DNA from: Pseudonocardia sp. SCN 73-27
GTDB lineage: Bacteria; Actinomycetota; Actinomycetes; Mycobacteriales; Pseudonocardiaceae
Assembly (NCBI GenBank): GCA_001725415.1
Contig: MEGH01000099.1
Coordinates: 1 to 64,000 of the forward strand
Length of the DNA: 64,000 nucleotides
Reading direction: 5' to 3'
Program-made: the position numbers and the translations under genes
Part shown: positions 17,831 to 26,930 of the stretch, piece by piece
Layout: every line of letters begins with the position of its first letter
How positions within the stretch are numbered: position 1 is the stretch's first letter
The notes under the pieces: generated by a model
Database searches by the model: none
Seen by the model: only the letters and a program-made list of their open reading frames with translations
Told to the model about the DNA's origin: nothing

Positions 17831-18676
17831 TCAGCCGTCGGCGACTGCCCGGCGCAGCGGCGCCGCGTTCGCCGTCGCCCACTCCAGGGCCTTGTCCGCC
17901 ACGGCCTCCCAACCCGGCGCCGCGCACGTCCAGTGGTCGCGACCCTCGAGCTCGATGAACTCCGTCAGGGCGGGCGACCGGTGGTAGTGCTTGGCGTTCG
18001 ACCGATTCACCGACGGCGGCATGATGTGGTCCTTCTCCCCCGCGATGAACAGCAGCGGGGCCCGGTCGGCGGAGTAGTCGACCCAGGTGTCCTGGTGGCC
18101 GGGCTTGTAGTTCGCGAAGAGGCCGTACTCGAAGATCCAATGGCCGGGGGCGGCGATGGCGTAGCGCTCCCACGCGGCCCGGGAGTCCTCCGCGCTCAGC
18201 GTGTTGGCGAAGGCGTAGTGGAACTCCTCGGGGGTGAAGCCGACGGCCTTGTGCCGGTTGGCCGGGTTCTTCAGAGCCGGGAACAGCGACCTGGCCTGCG
18301 ACAACGGGTTGACCCGGACCCCTTCGGTGGGTGCAGAGTCGATCACTACGCCGGCGGCGCCCAGGCCCCGCGCCAGGAGCAGCTGGGTGAGGGTGCCGCC
18401 GAAGGAGTGGCCGATGATGATCGGCGGTGCATCGAGTGACTCGATCACCGACGCGAGGTGGTCCACGGTGTCGGCGACCTTCAGGTCGGCGATCACCTGG
18501 GGGTTCTCGCGTAGGGCCTCGACCTCGATCTCGAAGCCGGGGTAGGCCGGCGCCAGGACCGTGAGACCCCTGGCCTCGTAGTGGTCGACCCAGTGCTCCC
18601 AGCTGCGCGGGGTCATCCAGAGGCCGTGCACGAGCACGACGGTGTCGGGGTGGGCGGCGGAACTCTCGTCGGTCAT
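17831..18676 (-). CDS. Alpha/beta hydrolase
   Basis: A 281-residue alpha/beta-hydrolase. The oxyanion 'LVHGLWMTPRSWE', the nucleophile elbow 'GHSFGGT' and a C-terminal 'GRDHWTC' His complete a Ser-Asp-His triad. 'FIAGEKDHIMPPS' carries the acidic residue. No signal peptide, so cytoplasmic. Proteins of this shape are common non-specific esterases of actinobacteria. It lies downstream of the GlxA-like regulator on the same strand (117-bp gap) and upstream of the pRiA4b ORF-3-like gene. Substrate unknown. Confidence 0.88.
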   Translation of the reverse strand: MTDESSAAHPDTVVLVHGLWMTPRSWEHWVDHYEARGLTVLAPAYPGFEIEVEALRENPQVIADLKVADTVDHLASVIESLDAPPIIIGHSFGGTLTQLLLARGLGAAGVVIDSAPTEGVRVNPLSQARSLFPALKNPANRHKAVGFTPEEFHYAFANTLSAEDSRAAWERYAIAAPGHWIFEYGLFANYKPGHQDTWVDYSADRAPLLFIAGEKDHIMPPSVNRSNAKHYHRSPALTEFIELEGRDHWTCAAPGWEAVADKALEWATANAAPLRRAVADG

Positions 18677-18793
18677 GCGGGAACCCTCCGGGGCCGAGGC
18701 GATCGGTGCTCTCGGACCCGAGCGTGGGGTCGGCGCTCGACACGCACAAGGACACGAAGACCGCGGATCACGACATTCCGGGCTTCAGTCGGC

Positions 18794-19771
18794 TCAGCCG
18801 GCCTGCACACCCGTCGTGCGGAAGCGGGCCCGGTAGTCCCCGGGCCCGATCCCGACCGTCCGGACGAAGGCACGACGGAGAGCGTCGTCGGAACCGAGCC
18901 CGCACCGCCGGGCGATCGCCGCGAGCGGCAGGTCCTCCGCCTCGAGCATCGAGCGTGCCGCCTCGACCCGGACCTGCTCGACGTAGCGGGCGGGCGTCGT
19001 GCCCGTCTCCTTGACGAACACCCGCAGCAGGTGCCGCTCGCTGTAGCCCACCTTCGCGCTCATCGCCGCCAGCCGGTGGTCACCCGCGGGGTCGGCGGCG
19101 ACGTCGTCGAGGAGCCCCCGCAGCACCGCATTCCGGGTCGGGCTCGTCTCGAGCCGCACACTGAACTGGGCCTGCCCGCCCGGCCGTTGCATGAACACGA
19201 CGAGGTACCGGGCGACCTCGCGGGCCAGCTCCGGGCCGTGGTCTGCCTCGACGAGCGCCAGCCCCAGGTCGATCCCTGCGGTGACGCCGGCCGAGGTGTG
19301 CACCGTTCCGTCGCTGACGAAGATCGGGCCGCGCTGCACGGCGGCGGTCGGGAAGGTGTCCTGCAGTTCGTCGAGGAACTGCCAGTGCGTGGTCGCCCTG
19401 CGGCCGTCGAGCCCGCCCAGCGCCCCGACCAGGAACGCACCTCCGCACACCGCGGCCACCCGACGGGCCCGTCCCATCCCCTCGCCGAGCGCGGCCAGCA
19501 GGTCGGGATCGCCCATCCGCGTCCTGAACGCGTGGGTCCCGGGGACGACGAGGGTGTCGAGCGGCTCGGTGAGCTCGCTCAGGGCGCTGTGCACCCCCAT
19601 CCGCACCCCGGAGCTGCCGATCACATCGGCACCCGTCGGCGACACCACCCGGACCGCGTAGGCGTCACCCCCGGCGATCGTGTCGGCCGTGGCGAACGCT
19701 TCGGCCGGCCCGGTGACGTCGAGCAGCTGCACGTCGTCGAACGCCAGCACGGCGACCGTCCGGGTTCCCAT
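18794..19771 (-). CDS. GlxA-type transcriptional regulator (DJ-1/PfpI domain + AraC HTH)
   Basis: A 325-residue regulator. An N-terminal DJ-1/PfpI-type glutamine-amidotransferase-like domain (about 1-195; 'VCGGAFLVGALGGLDGR', 'VSDGTVHTSAGVTAGID') senses a ligand, and two AraC-type helix-turn-helix units (about 215-315) bind DNA. The elbow Cys is present (VCGG). It diverges from the copper amine oxidase gene, about 207 bp away. GlxA-like regulators often control amine or carnitine metabolism, so it is the obvious candidate regulator of the amine oxidase and permease (inference). Confidence 0.9.
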   Translation of the reverse strand: MGTRTVAVLAFDDVQLLDVTGPAEAFATADTIAGGDAYAVRVVSPTGADVIGSSGVRMGVHSALSELTEPLDTLVVPGTHAFRTRMGDPDLLAALGEGMGRARRVAAVCGGAFLVGALGGLDGRRATTHWQFLDELQDTFPTAAVQRGPIFVSDGTVHTSAGVTAGIDLGLALVEADHGPELAREVARYLVVFMQRPGGQAQFSVRLETSPTRNAVLRGLLDDVAADPAGDHRLAAMSAKVGYSERHLLRVFVKETGTTPARYVEQVRVEAARSMLEAEDLPLAAIARRCGLGSDDALRRAFVRTVGIGPGDYRARFRTTGVQAG

Positions 19772-19894
19772 GGGAGATGTCTACCGCGCGCGGGCCCACG
19801 TCGGCAGGGGCGATTCGTCCGTGACGGGACCCCACCGGCAGCACCCCGGCAGAGCGCACGCTTACTCCATCGCGCTCACCCGCGGCTCATGTTC

Positions 19895-19923
19895 TTGTTG
19901 GACCCGCTACGCAGGGCTACCGT
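19895..19923 (+). promoter_or_regulatory. Possible promoter of the amine oxidase-permease operon
   Basis: TTGTTG (19895-19900) and TACCGT (19918-19923) are 17 bp apart, about 55 bp before the GTG start. Moderate match only. Confidence 0.3.
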
Positions 19924-19978
19924 CGCCCTTCTGGCAGGCCTGCAGGTCAGCACCTTGTGTTCCCCCGGAGGAGGGCTC

Positions 19979-21991
19979 GTGTCCGTCCAGTCACCCGAGG
20001 TCCGCACCGGAACGACCAACCCGCTGCAACCGCTAGACCCGGCCGAGATCCGGCGAACGGCGGAGATCCTGCGCGAGCAGCAGCACCTCGACGAGAAGGT
20101 CCGCTTCGTGACCGTGTCACTGCACGAGCCGGACAAGCGCGAGGTCCTCGACCATGATCGCAATGGCGGTCCGGTTCCCGAGCGGGCGGCGTTCGTCGTC
20201 CTCTACGACCGCCGTCAGCAACAGACCGTCGAAGCGGTCGTGTCGCTCACCAGCGGTGACGTGACGTCCTGGCGGGTCGTCGACGACGTGCAACCCAGCG
20301 TGATGCTCGAGGAGTTCTTCACCGCCGAGGAGATCACGCGGGCCGACCCACGGTGGCAGGAGGCGATGCGCAAACGAGGGGTCACCGATTTCTCGCTCGC
20401 GATGATCGACCCGTGGGCGGCCGGTTACGACATCGAGGACCCGGCGGGACGACGGCTCCTGCGGCCGTTGACGTTCGTCCGCTCACGTGAGGACGACAAC
20501 GGGTACGCCCGGCCGGTCGAAGGCCTGATCGTGCTGCTCGACATGGACCGGATGGAGGTCATCGACGTCCGCGACCACGGTGTCGTGCGGTTGCCGCCCA
20601 CGTCCGGGAACTACGTGCCCGAGCTGATGTTCGACGACGACAACAGGCCCGCGTTCACGCAGCTGCGCGACGACGTGAAGCCGCTGGAGATCACGCAGCC
20701 GGAAGGCCCGAGCTTCACCGTCGACGGGCACGCGGTGAGCTGGCAGAACTGGCGGCTGCGCGTCGGCTACACCCCGCGCGAAGGTCTCGTCCTGCACCAG
20801 GTCGGGTACGAGGACCGGGGCCGGCTCCGTCCGGTGCTGTACCGCGCGTCGCTGTCGGAGATGTACATCCCCTACGGGGACCCGGCTCCCACGCACCGGA
20901 TCAAGAACGTGTTCGACGAGGGCGAGTACGGCGTGGGGATGCTGCTGAACCCGCTGACGCTGGGCTGCGACTGCCTCGGCGAGATCTTCTACTTCGACGC
21001 GACCGCGAACGACCAGGAGGGCCAGCCGGTCACCATCCCCAACGCGATCTGCATGCACGAGGAGGACTACGGGATCAGCTGGAAGCACACCGACTTCCGC
21101 ACCGAGAAGGTCGAGGTCCGCCGTTCCCGCCGGTTGGTCGTCTCGTGCATCGCGACGGTCGGCAACTACGAGTACGGCTTCTTCTGGTACCTCTACACCG
21201 ACGGCAGCATCCAGTACGAGGTGAAGCTGACCGGCGTGCTCTCGACCGGCGCGCTGGCCGACGGGGTGGAGCCACGGCACGGCGTCGTCGTCGCGCCCGG
21301 GCTCTACGGTCCCCACCACCAGCACTTCTTCAACGTCCGCCTGGACATGCAGGTCGACGGGGACCGCAACTCGGTCTACGAGGTCGACGCGGCCGCGGTG
21401 CCCCTCGGCCCGGACAACCCGTACGGCAACGCCTGGGTGTCGCAGAAGACGTTGCTGGCGCGGGAGAGCGAGGCCCGGCGGCTGATCGACCCGCTGATCG
21501 CACGGGTCTGGTACGTCGTCAACCCGAACGAGATCACCGAGCTCGGGCACCCGACCGGCTACAAGCTGATGCCGGGCGACAACGTGCTCCCGCTGCAGCA
21601 GGAGGGGTCGCAGGCGTTCGCCCGCGCCCAGTTCGCCTACAAGCACCTGTGGGTGACCCGGTTCGACCCGCACGAGCGCTACGCCGCGGGCGACTACCCG
21701 AACCAGCACGGCTCACCGGGCGGGCTGCTGGAGTACCAGAAGGCCGACCGGCCGCTGGAGAACGAGGACGTCGTCGTCTGGTACAGCTTCGGCGCCCACC
21801 ACGTCGTCCGGCCCGAGGACTGGCCGGTCATGCCGGCGACCTACATCGGGTTCACTCTCAAGCCCGTCGGCTTCTTCGACGGCAACCCCGCGCTCGACAT
21901 GCCCCGCTCTGCCGCGGCCTGCCACGAGGGCGACGGGCACTCCCACAGCGAGAACGGTCGTGCGGTTCCGATTCAGGAGGTGACCGAATGA
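19979..21991 (+). CDS. Copper-containing primary amine oxidase
   Basis: A 670-residue copper/TPQ amine oxidase oxidising a primary amine (tyramine, phenethylamine or histamine class) to aldehyde, ammonia and H2O2. The cofactor site 'TVGNYEYG' puts the TPQ precursor at Tyr 397. Copper ligands are the HxH of 'HHQHFFNVRLD' plus a late His in 'HHVVRPEDWPVMP'. The catalytic Asp lies in 'KNVFDEGEYGVG'. N-terminal N2/N3 domains are present. The GTG at 19979 has GGAGGAGGG just upstream, so the long upstream open frame is not coding. No signal peptide. Its stop overlaps the permease ATG. Confidence 0.94.
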   Translation: MSVQSPEVRTGTTNPLQPLDPAEIRRTAEILREQQHLDEKVRFVTVSLHEPDKREVLDHDRNGGPVPERAAFVVLYDRRQQQTVEAVVSLTSGDVTSWRVVDDVQPSVMLEEFFTAEEITRADPRWQEAMRKRGVTDFSLAMIDPWAAGYDIEDPAGRRLLRPLTFVRSREDDNGYARPVEGLIVLLDMDRMEVIDVRDHGVVRLPPTSGNYVPELMFDDDNRPAFTQLRDDVKPLEITQPEGPSFTVDGHAVSWQNWRLRVGYTPREGLVLHQVGYEDRGRLRPVLYRASLSEMYIPYGDPAPTHRIKNVFDEGEYGVGMLLNPLTLGCDCLGEIFYFDATANDQEGQPVTIPNAICMHEEDYGISWKHTDFRTEKVEVRRSRRLVVSCIATVGNYEYGFFWYLYTDGSIQYEVKLTGVLSTGALADGVEPRHGVVVAPGLYGPHHQHFFNVRLDMQVDGDRNSVYEVDAAAVPLGPDNPYGNAWVSQKTLLARESEARRLIDPLIARVWYVVNPNEITELGHPTGYKLMPGDNVLPLQQEGSQAFARAQFAYKHLWVTRFDPHERYAAGDYPNQHGSPGGLLEYQKADRPLENEDVVVWYSFGAHHVVRPEDWPVMPATYIGFTLKPVGFFDGNPALDMPRSAAACHEGDGHSHSENGRAVPIQEVTE

Positions 21992-23484
21992 GCGCGCCGG
22001 AAGCGAACCAGCACCCGGCCCACTCCGACACCGGGCTGGCGCACGGGTCGATGACCCAGATCGACGTGCTGGCCCAGTCCGTCGCCGGGATCGCCCCGAG
22101 CGCGGCGATGGCCACCACCCCGGCGCTGATCGCCCTCTACGCCGGCAACGGCGCGTGGCTGTCCTACGTGTGCGCAACCGTCGTCGTCATCCTGGTCGGG
22201 CTGGTCGCGACCCAGTTCGGACGCCGGTTCGCCTCCTCCGGATCGCTCTACAGCTACGTGGCGCGCGGCCTCGGGCCGGCCAGCGCGTTCGCCGCCGGAT
22301 GGGGCCTGGTCATCGGGTACGCATTCATCGCGATGATCGGGGTCGTCGGCTCCGGCCTCTACTTCGGCGCTTTCCTCACCGGACTGGGCCTGCCCGCCGG
22401 CGGCACGCTCGCCGTCTGCATCATCCTCGTGGTCGCCGCGATCGGGGCCGCCGCGTTCGCGATCATCGGAATCAAGATCTCGACCCGGGTCGGACTCGTC
22501 CTGGAGATCATCTCGGTCGCCGCCGTGCTCGTCGTCCTGGTCGCCGTCCTGGCCGGGAACCCGACGGGTGGCAACAGTGCGCAGTTCACGTTCTCCGGCC
22601 TGTCGTTCGACGGTGTCGCCTTCGGCATCGTGCTCGGCGTGCTCGGCTTCGTCGGGTTCGAAAGCGCCGCCAGCCTCGGTGCGGAGGCGCGCAACCCGCA
22701 CCGCGTCATTCCCCGCGCCGTGCTCGGCAGCGCGGTGCTCGTCGGCATCCTGTACGTCTTCGCGGCCTACACGATGGTCCGCGGGTTCGGCGACCCGAAC
22801 GCCCTCGGCCAGAGCTCGGCGCCGATCAGCGACCTCGCCGGCCGGTACGGGCTCGGCAGCGTCTCGTGGATCGTCGACCTGGGCATCACCGCGTCGTTCT
22901 TCGCGGTGACGATCGCCTGCATCAACGCGTCGTCGCGCATCCTCTACACGATGGGCGAGGAAGGCATCCTGCCGCGAAGGCTCGGCCGGGCGCACCCGAC
23001 GCACAAGACCCCGCACGTGGCGATCGCCGTCATCGCGCCGGTCGTGCTCGTCGTGCCCGTCATCCTCGTGCTCGTCGGCTTCTCACCGCTGGAGGTGTTC
23101 ACCTACACCGGCACCATCGGGACCTTCGGCTACATGCTGGCCTACGTACTGATGGCCATCGCCCTGCCGGCCTTCCTACGCAGACGCGAGGAGTTCAACC
23201 CGTTGTCGCTGGTGCTCGCGGTCGTCGTCGTCGCGGCTCTCGTCTACGTCTTCTACAAGAACGTCGTCCCGGTGCCCGACTACCCGCTCAACCTGATGCC
23301 CTGGATCTTCCTCGGGCTCGTCGTGATCGGGCTGGCCTGGTACGCGGCGATGCGGGCCCGGACGCCCCGGCTGGGCGAGGAGGCCGGCACGTACGAGGAG
23401 GACCCTGTCCCACCCGGCACCGTGCACCCGCAGCACCCGGCGCCGCCCGGACGCGGACCCGAGGGAGGCACCGGACAGACGTGA
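21988..23484 (+). CDS. APC-superfamily amino acid/amine permease
   Basis: A 498-residue transporter of the amino acid-polyamine-organocation superfamily with about 12 hydrophobic helices. Diagnostic blocks are 'QSVAGIAPSAAMATTPALI', 'FASSGSLYSYVARGLGPA' and 'GFVGFESAASLGAEARNPHRVIPRA', split here. AGGAGG lies 7 nt before the ATG, which overlaps the amine oxidase stop (ATGA). It most likely imports the amine used by the oxidase. The C-terminal tail is long and Pro/Gly-rich. Confidence 0.92.
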   Translation: MSAPEANQHPAHSDTGLAHGSMTQIDVLAQSVAGIAPSAAMATTPALIALYAGNGAWLSYVCATVVVILVGLVATQFGRRFASSGSLYSYVARGLGPASAFAAGWGLVIGYAFIAMIGVVGSGLYFGAFLTGLGLPAGGTLAVCIILVVAAIGAAAFAIIGIKISTRVGLVLEIISVAAVLVVLVAVLAGNPTGGNSAQFTFSGLSFDGVAFGIVLGVLGFVGFESAASLGAEARNPHRVIPRAVLGSAVLVGILYVFAAYTMVRGFGDPNALGQSSAPISDLAGRYGLGSVSWIVDLGITASFFAVTIACINASSRILYTMGEEGILPRRLGRAHPTHKTPHVAIAVIAPVVLVVPVILVLVGFSPLEVFTYTGTIGTFGYMLAYVLMAIALPAFLRRREEFNPLSLVLAVVVVAALVYVFYKNVVPVPDYPLNLMPWIFLGLVVIGLAWYAAMRARTPRLGEEAGTYEEDPVPPGTVHPQHPAPPGRGPEGGTGQT

Positions 23485-23498
23485 CCCGGATCCGGGTC
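23483..23498. terminator. Bidirectional hairpin between convergent permease and marR genes
   Basis: A 16-bp perfect palindrome, foldable as GACCCG-GATC-CGGGTC. It starts inside the permease stop and ends 11 bp before the marR stop. Position and symmetry suggest a shared terminator. Confidence 0.5.
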
Positions 23499-23508
23499 GC
23501 GGGGCGCC

Positions 23509-23973
23509 TCAGCGGGGTGCGGCGATCCGGGCCAGGACGGCCTCGGCGATCCGGGCGAGCGCGTCGACGTCCGCGTCGTCGAGGCCGTCGAACACCAGCT
23601 CACGGACGGCCGCGACGTGGGGCGGTGCGGCGGCGTCGATCGCCCGCCGCCCCTCGGCGCTGAGCAGTACGAAGGCGCCCCGGGCGTCGTCGGGGCAGTC
23701 CTCCCGCTCGATCAGTCCGCGCTTCTGCATGCGGGAGAGGTGGTGGGAGAGCCTGCTCTTCTCCCACTGCAGGGCCTCGGCCAGCTCGAGGACGCGCATC
23801 CGCTCGGACGCACGGTCGGTCAGTGCGACGAGGACGTCGAAGTCGGCCAGTGACAACCCTGACTCCGCCTGCATCCGCCGGTGCAGCTCGGCGTTCAGCT
23901 GCGCCTGCATCGCGATGTAGCCGCGCCATGCGCGCTGCTCCCGCGCGTCGAGCCATCGAGTCACGCGGATCAC
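23509..23973 (-). CDS. MarR-family transcriptional regulator
   Basis: A 154-residue winged-helix regulator: helices 'LSLADFDVLVALTDRAS', recognition region 'LQWEKSRLSHHLSRMQKRGLI' and wing 'EREDCPDDARGAFVLLSAEG'. It diverges from the YceI-pirin-VOC-DUF5996 operon, and a 10-bp palindrome (TGACATGTCA) lies 15 bp from its start, so it probably autorepresses and controls that operon. The GTG at 23973 is used; a GTG three codons later is an alternative. Confidence 0.92.
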   Translation of the reverse strand: MIRVTRWLDAREQRAWRGYIAMQAQLNAELHRRMQAESGLSLADFDVLVALTDRASERMRVLELAEALQWEKSRLSHHLSRMQKRGLIEREDCPDDARGAFVLLSAEGRRAIDAAAPPHVAAVRELVFDGLDDADVDALARIAEAVLARIAAPR

Positions 23974-23987
23974 TCTACCGGAATAGT

Positions 23988-23997
23988 TGACATGTCA
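23988..23997. promoter_or_regulatory. Putative MarR operator TGACATGTCA
   Basis: A perfect 10-bp palindrome in the 80-bp gap between divergent marR and yceI genes. A second, 8-of-10 copy lies at 24019-24028 (TGACACATCA). The left arm overlaps a TTGACA (-35-like) on the plus strand. Confidence 0.5.
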
Positions 23998-24053
23998 CCA
24001 ATCGTTGGGCAAGGTAGATGACACATCAACAAGATGTACCGGAAAGGATCGAC

Positions 24054-24608
24054 ATGACCACCGCGACCGCCCTCAGCGCCCTCACCGGCACCTACGCCAT
24101 CGACCCCACCCACACCCGCATCGGGTTCGTCGCCCGGCACGCCATGGTCACCAAGGTCCGGGGCGCCTTCAACGAGTTCGCCGGCACCGCCCACATCGAC
24201 GGCGACGACCTCGGCCGCTCCTCCGTCGAGCTCACCATCCAGGTCGCGAGCATCGACACCCGCAACGCCGACCGCGACGGACACCTGCGCAGCAACGATT
24301 TCCTCGCCCTCGACGAGTACCCCGAGATCGTCTTCCGCTCCACCGGGGTCACCCCGACCGACGACGGCGTCGACATCACCGGCGACCTCACGATCAAGGG
24401 CGTCACGAAGTCCGTGACCGTGCCCTTCACCTTCGAGGGCCAGGCCACCGACCCGTTCGGCAACGAGCGCGTCGGCTTCGAAGGCACCACCACGATCAAC
24501 CGCAAGGACTACGGCCTGACCTGGAACGCCGCGCTCGAGACCGGTGGCGTCCTCGTCAGCGACAAGATCGTCCTGGAGTTCGAGATCTCCGCCATCCGCC
24601 AGGCCTGA
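24054..24608 (+). CDS. YceI-family lipid-binding protein
   Basis: A 184-residue YceI-like protein (PF04264), an eight-stranded lipocalin-like barrel that binds polyisoprenoids or quinones. Typical blocks are 'TYAIDPTHTRIGFVARHAMVTKVRG', split here, 'DGHLRSNDFLALDEYPEI' and 'LTIKGVTKSVTVPF'. No signal peptide, as in many actinobacterial members, so cytoplasmic. The ATG at 24054 has GGAAAGGA upstream. It is first of a four-gene operon controlled by MarR. Such MarR-YceI pairs respond to organic or oxidative stress (family knowledge). Confidence 0.92.
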   Translation: MTTATALSALTGTYAIDPTHTRIGFVARHAMVTKVRGAFNEFAGTAHIDGDDLGRSSVELTIQVASIDTRNADRDGHLRSNDFLALDEYPEIVFRSTGVTPTDDGVDITGDLTIKGVTKSVTVPFTFEGQATDPFGNERVGFEGTTTINRKDYGLTWNAALETGGVLVSDKIVLEFEISAIRQA

Positions 24609-24647
24609 CCCCGTTCGCCCCCACATCGCCCTCTCGGAGGACCGGAC

Positions 24648-25415
24648 ATGAGCACCCCCACCCTGACCCCTCGGATCGACGTCCGGCGTGCGGACGACCG
24701 GTTCTCCACCCGGATCGACTGGCTGGACAGCAAGCACTCCTTCTCCTTCGGCCACCACCACGACCGGGAGAACACCCACCACGGGCTCCTGCTCGTCAAC
24801 AACGACGACGTCGTCGCGGCCGGCAGCGGGTTCGAGACCCACCCGCACCGCGACATGGAGATCGTCACCTGGGTCATGCAGGGCTCACTCGTCCACCAGG
24901 ACAGCACCGGCCACAACGGCGTCATCTACCCGGGCCTCGCCCAGCGGATGAGCGCCGGCACCGGGATCCTGCACAGCGAGAAGAACGACTCCTGGCGGCT
25001 GCAGGGCGGCGACGAACACCGTGACGACGTGCACTTCGTCCAGATGTGGGTGGTGCCCGACGAGGGCGGCGTCACCCCCGGCTACGAACAGCTCGAGATC
25101 GACGACGCGCTGCTCAGCGGCGGGCTCGTCCCCGTCGCATCCGGGATGGAGAAGCACGGCGACGCCGCGATCCGCATCCGCAACCGCTACGCCGCCCTGC
25201 ACGTGGCGCGGCTGCAGCCCGGCCAGGGCGTCGAGCTGCCCGAGGCTCCGTTCCTGCACCTGTTCGTCCCGCGGGGTGCCGTCACCCTCGAAGGCGCCGG
25301 CGCGCTGTCCACCGGCGACGCCGTCCGCTTCACCGCCACCGGTGGCCAGCGGGTGACCGCCACCGAACCGGCCGAGATCCTGGTGTGGGAGATGCACGCA
25401 GGAGTCGGCGCCTGA
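24648..25415 (+). CDS. Pirin-family bicupin protein
   Basis: A 255-residue pirin-like protein. The N-terminal cupin carries the metal-binding set 'FETHPHRDMEIVTWVMQG' and 'GTGILHSE', with His and Glu ligands. Pirins of bacteria include quercetin 2,3-dioxygenases and redox sensors. The C-terminal cupin lacks metal ligands, as usual. CGGAGG precedes the ATG. Its position after yceI and before a VOC gene fits a detoxification or oxidative-stress unit. Confidence 0.92.
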   Translation: MSTPTLTPRIDVRRADDRFSTRIDWLDSKHSFSFGHHHDRENTHHGLLLVNNDDVVAAGSGFETHPHRDMEIVTWVMQGSLVHQDSTGHNGVIYPGLAQRMSAGTGILHSEKNDSWRLQGGDEHRDDVHFVQMWVVPDEGGVTPGYEQLEIDDALLSGGLVPVASGMEKHGDAAIRIRNRYAALHVARLQPGQGVELPEAPFLHLFVPRGAVTLEGAGALSTGDAVRFTATGGQRVTATEPAEILVWEMHAGVGA

Positions 25416-25432
25416 GACGAGAGGACCACGCC

Positions 25433-25933
25433 ATGACCACCACTCCCGACACCGTCGCGCTCGACGACGAGCGCGCCCGCATCCGCGCGGCACACCTGCG
25501 GCCCACCGGCGAGCGGCCCGCCTCGACCGCCCGCGGCCTGCACCACACCGCGCTCGTCTCGGCCGACGTCGAACGCACCGTCCGCTTCTACCAGGACGTG
25601 CTCGGCTTCCCGCTGACCGAGCTGATCGAGAACCGGGACTACCCCGGCTCCTCGCACTTCTTCTTCGACATCGGCAACGGCAACCTGCTCGCGTTCTTCG
25701 ACTTCCCGGGCCTCGACGTCGGCCCCTACGCCGAGGTACTCGGCGGGCTGCACCACATCGCCATCAGCGTCGAACCCGAGCGCTGGGACGAACTCGTCGG
25801 GCGACTCACCGACGCCGGGGTCGAGCACGTCGTCCACAGCGACGTGTCCGTCTACTTCCGCGACCCCGACGGCGCACGCATCGAGCTGATCTCCGACCCG
25901 CTCGGCGAGATGTACGGCGAGCACGTCCTCTGA
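25433..25933 (+). CDS. VOC-family (glyoxalase/dioxygenase fold) protein
   Basis: A 166-residue vicinal-oxygen-chelate protein. Candidate metal ligands are His in 'GLHHTALVS', His in 'GLHHIAISV' and Glu in 'GARIELIS', the standard H-H-E set. 'TVRFYQDVLGFPLTEL' and 'SSHFFFDIGNGNLLAFF' are family hallmarks. It is 17 nt after the pirin stop. It resembles the VOC protein at 42902-43504 in the aryl-CoA operon ('HFFFDIGNG'). Could be a glyoxalase, an extradiol-type dioxygenase or a resistance protein. Confidence 0.88.
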   Translation: MTTTPDTVALDDERARIRAAHLRPTGERPASTARGLHHTALVSADVERTVRFYQDVLGFPLTELIENRDYPGSSHFFFDIGNGNLLAFFDFPGLDVGPYAEVLGGLHHIAISVEPERWDELVGRLTDAGVEHVVHSDVSVYFRDPDGARIELISDPLGEMYGEHVL

Positions 25934-25984
25934 CCTGCCGGTCCCCGGCACCATCGCCCCACCGACACCGATGGAGACGATCCG

Positions 25985-26923
25985 ATGACGAACCCCGAAG
26001 CCACCGACGCCTGGCCCGCGCTGAAGGTGGCGGACTGGACCGCGACCCGCGACACCCTGCACATGTGGACCCAGATCGTCGGCAAGATCCGCATGGCCCA
26101 CGCGCCGCTGGTCAACCACTGGTGGCAGGTCACCCTCTACGTCTCACCCCGCGGGCTGACGACGTCGGCGATCCCGTTCCGCTCGGGCTCGTTCGACATC
26201 GAGTTCGACTTCGTCGACCACCACCTGCGCATCCGCAGCAGCGACGGCGGGACCCGGGAGATCGCGCTCGTCCCGATGTCGGTGGCCGAGTTCCACGACC
26301 GGACCCTCGCCGCGCTCGGCGAGCTGGGCATCGAGGCCACCATCTCGGCAGGCCCCAACGAGGTCGACCCCGCCATCCCGTTCGCCGAGGACCACGAGCA
26401 CGCCTCCTACGACCCCCAGGCCGCCCACCTGTTCTGGCGCCAGCTCCTCGCCGCCGACCGGGTCATGGCCGAGTTCCGGTCGCACTTCGTCGGCAAGGTC
26501 AGCCCCGTCCACTTCTTCTGGGGCGCGATGGACCTGGCCTGCACCCGCTTCTCCGGCCGGCCCGCCCCGACCCACCCCGGCGGCGCCCCGAACTGCGGGG
26601 ACTGGGTGATGGTCGAGGGCTACTCCCGTGAGCTCTCCAGCTGCGGCTTCTGGCCCGGCGGAGGCGAGGAGGGCGCCTTCTACGCCTACGCCTACCCCGA
26701 ACCCGACGGCTTCCGCGAGCACCCGGTCCTCCCCGAGCAGGCGTTCTTCAGCGAGCAGTTCCAGCAGTTCCTGCTGCCCTACGAGGCGGTCCGCGCCTCG
26801 CCCGACCCCGACGAGCTCGTCGCCGAGTTCCTGCACTCCACCTACGAGGCCGCGGCCGAACACGGCAACTGGGACCGCGCGTCGTTGGAGGACGACCCGC
26901 AGCGCTGGCAGGAGTTCCGCTAG
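25985..26923 (+). CDS. DUF5996 family protein
   Basis: A 312-residue cytoplasmic protein of a family of unknown function. Conserved-looking features are 'LHMWTQIVGKIRMAHAPLVNHWWQ', split here, 'FDIEFDFVDHHLRI', 'VHFFWGAMDLACTRFSGR' and the 'CGFWPGGG..GAFYAYAYPEP' segment. It is rich in Trp, Phe and His but has no obvious catalytic motif. It is last in the MarR-linked operon, about 50 nt after the VOC gene. Confidence 0.82.
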   Translation: MTNPEATDAWPALKVADWTATRDTLHMWTQIVGKIRMAHAPLVNHWWQVTLYVSPRGLTTSAIPFRSGSFDIEFDFVDHHLRIRSSDGGTREIALVPMSVAEFHDRTLAALGELGIEATISAGPNEVDPAIPFAEDHEHASYDPQAAHLFWRQLLAADRVMAEFRSHFVGKVSPVHFFWGAMDLACTRFSGRPAPTHPGGAPNCGDWVMVEGYSRELSSCGFWPGGGEEGAFYAYAYPEPDGFREHPVLPEQAFFSEQFQQFLLPYEAVRASPDPDELVAEFLHSTYEAAAEHGNWDRASLEDDPQRWQEFR

Positions 26924-26930
26924 GGCGCGC

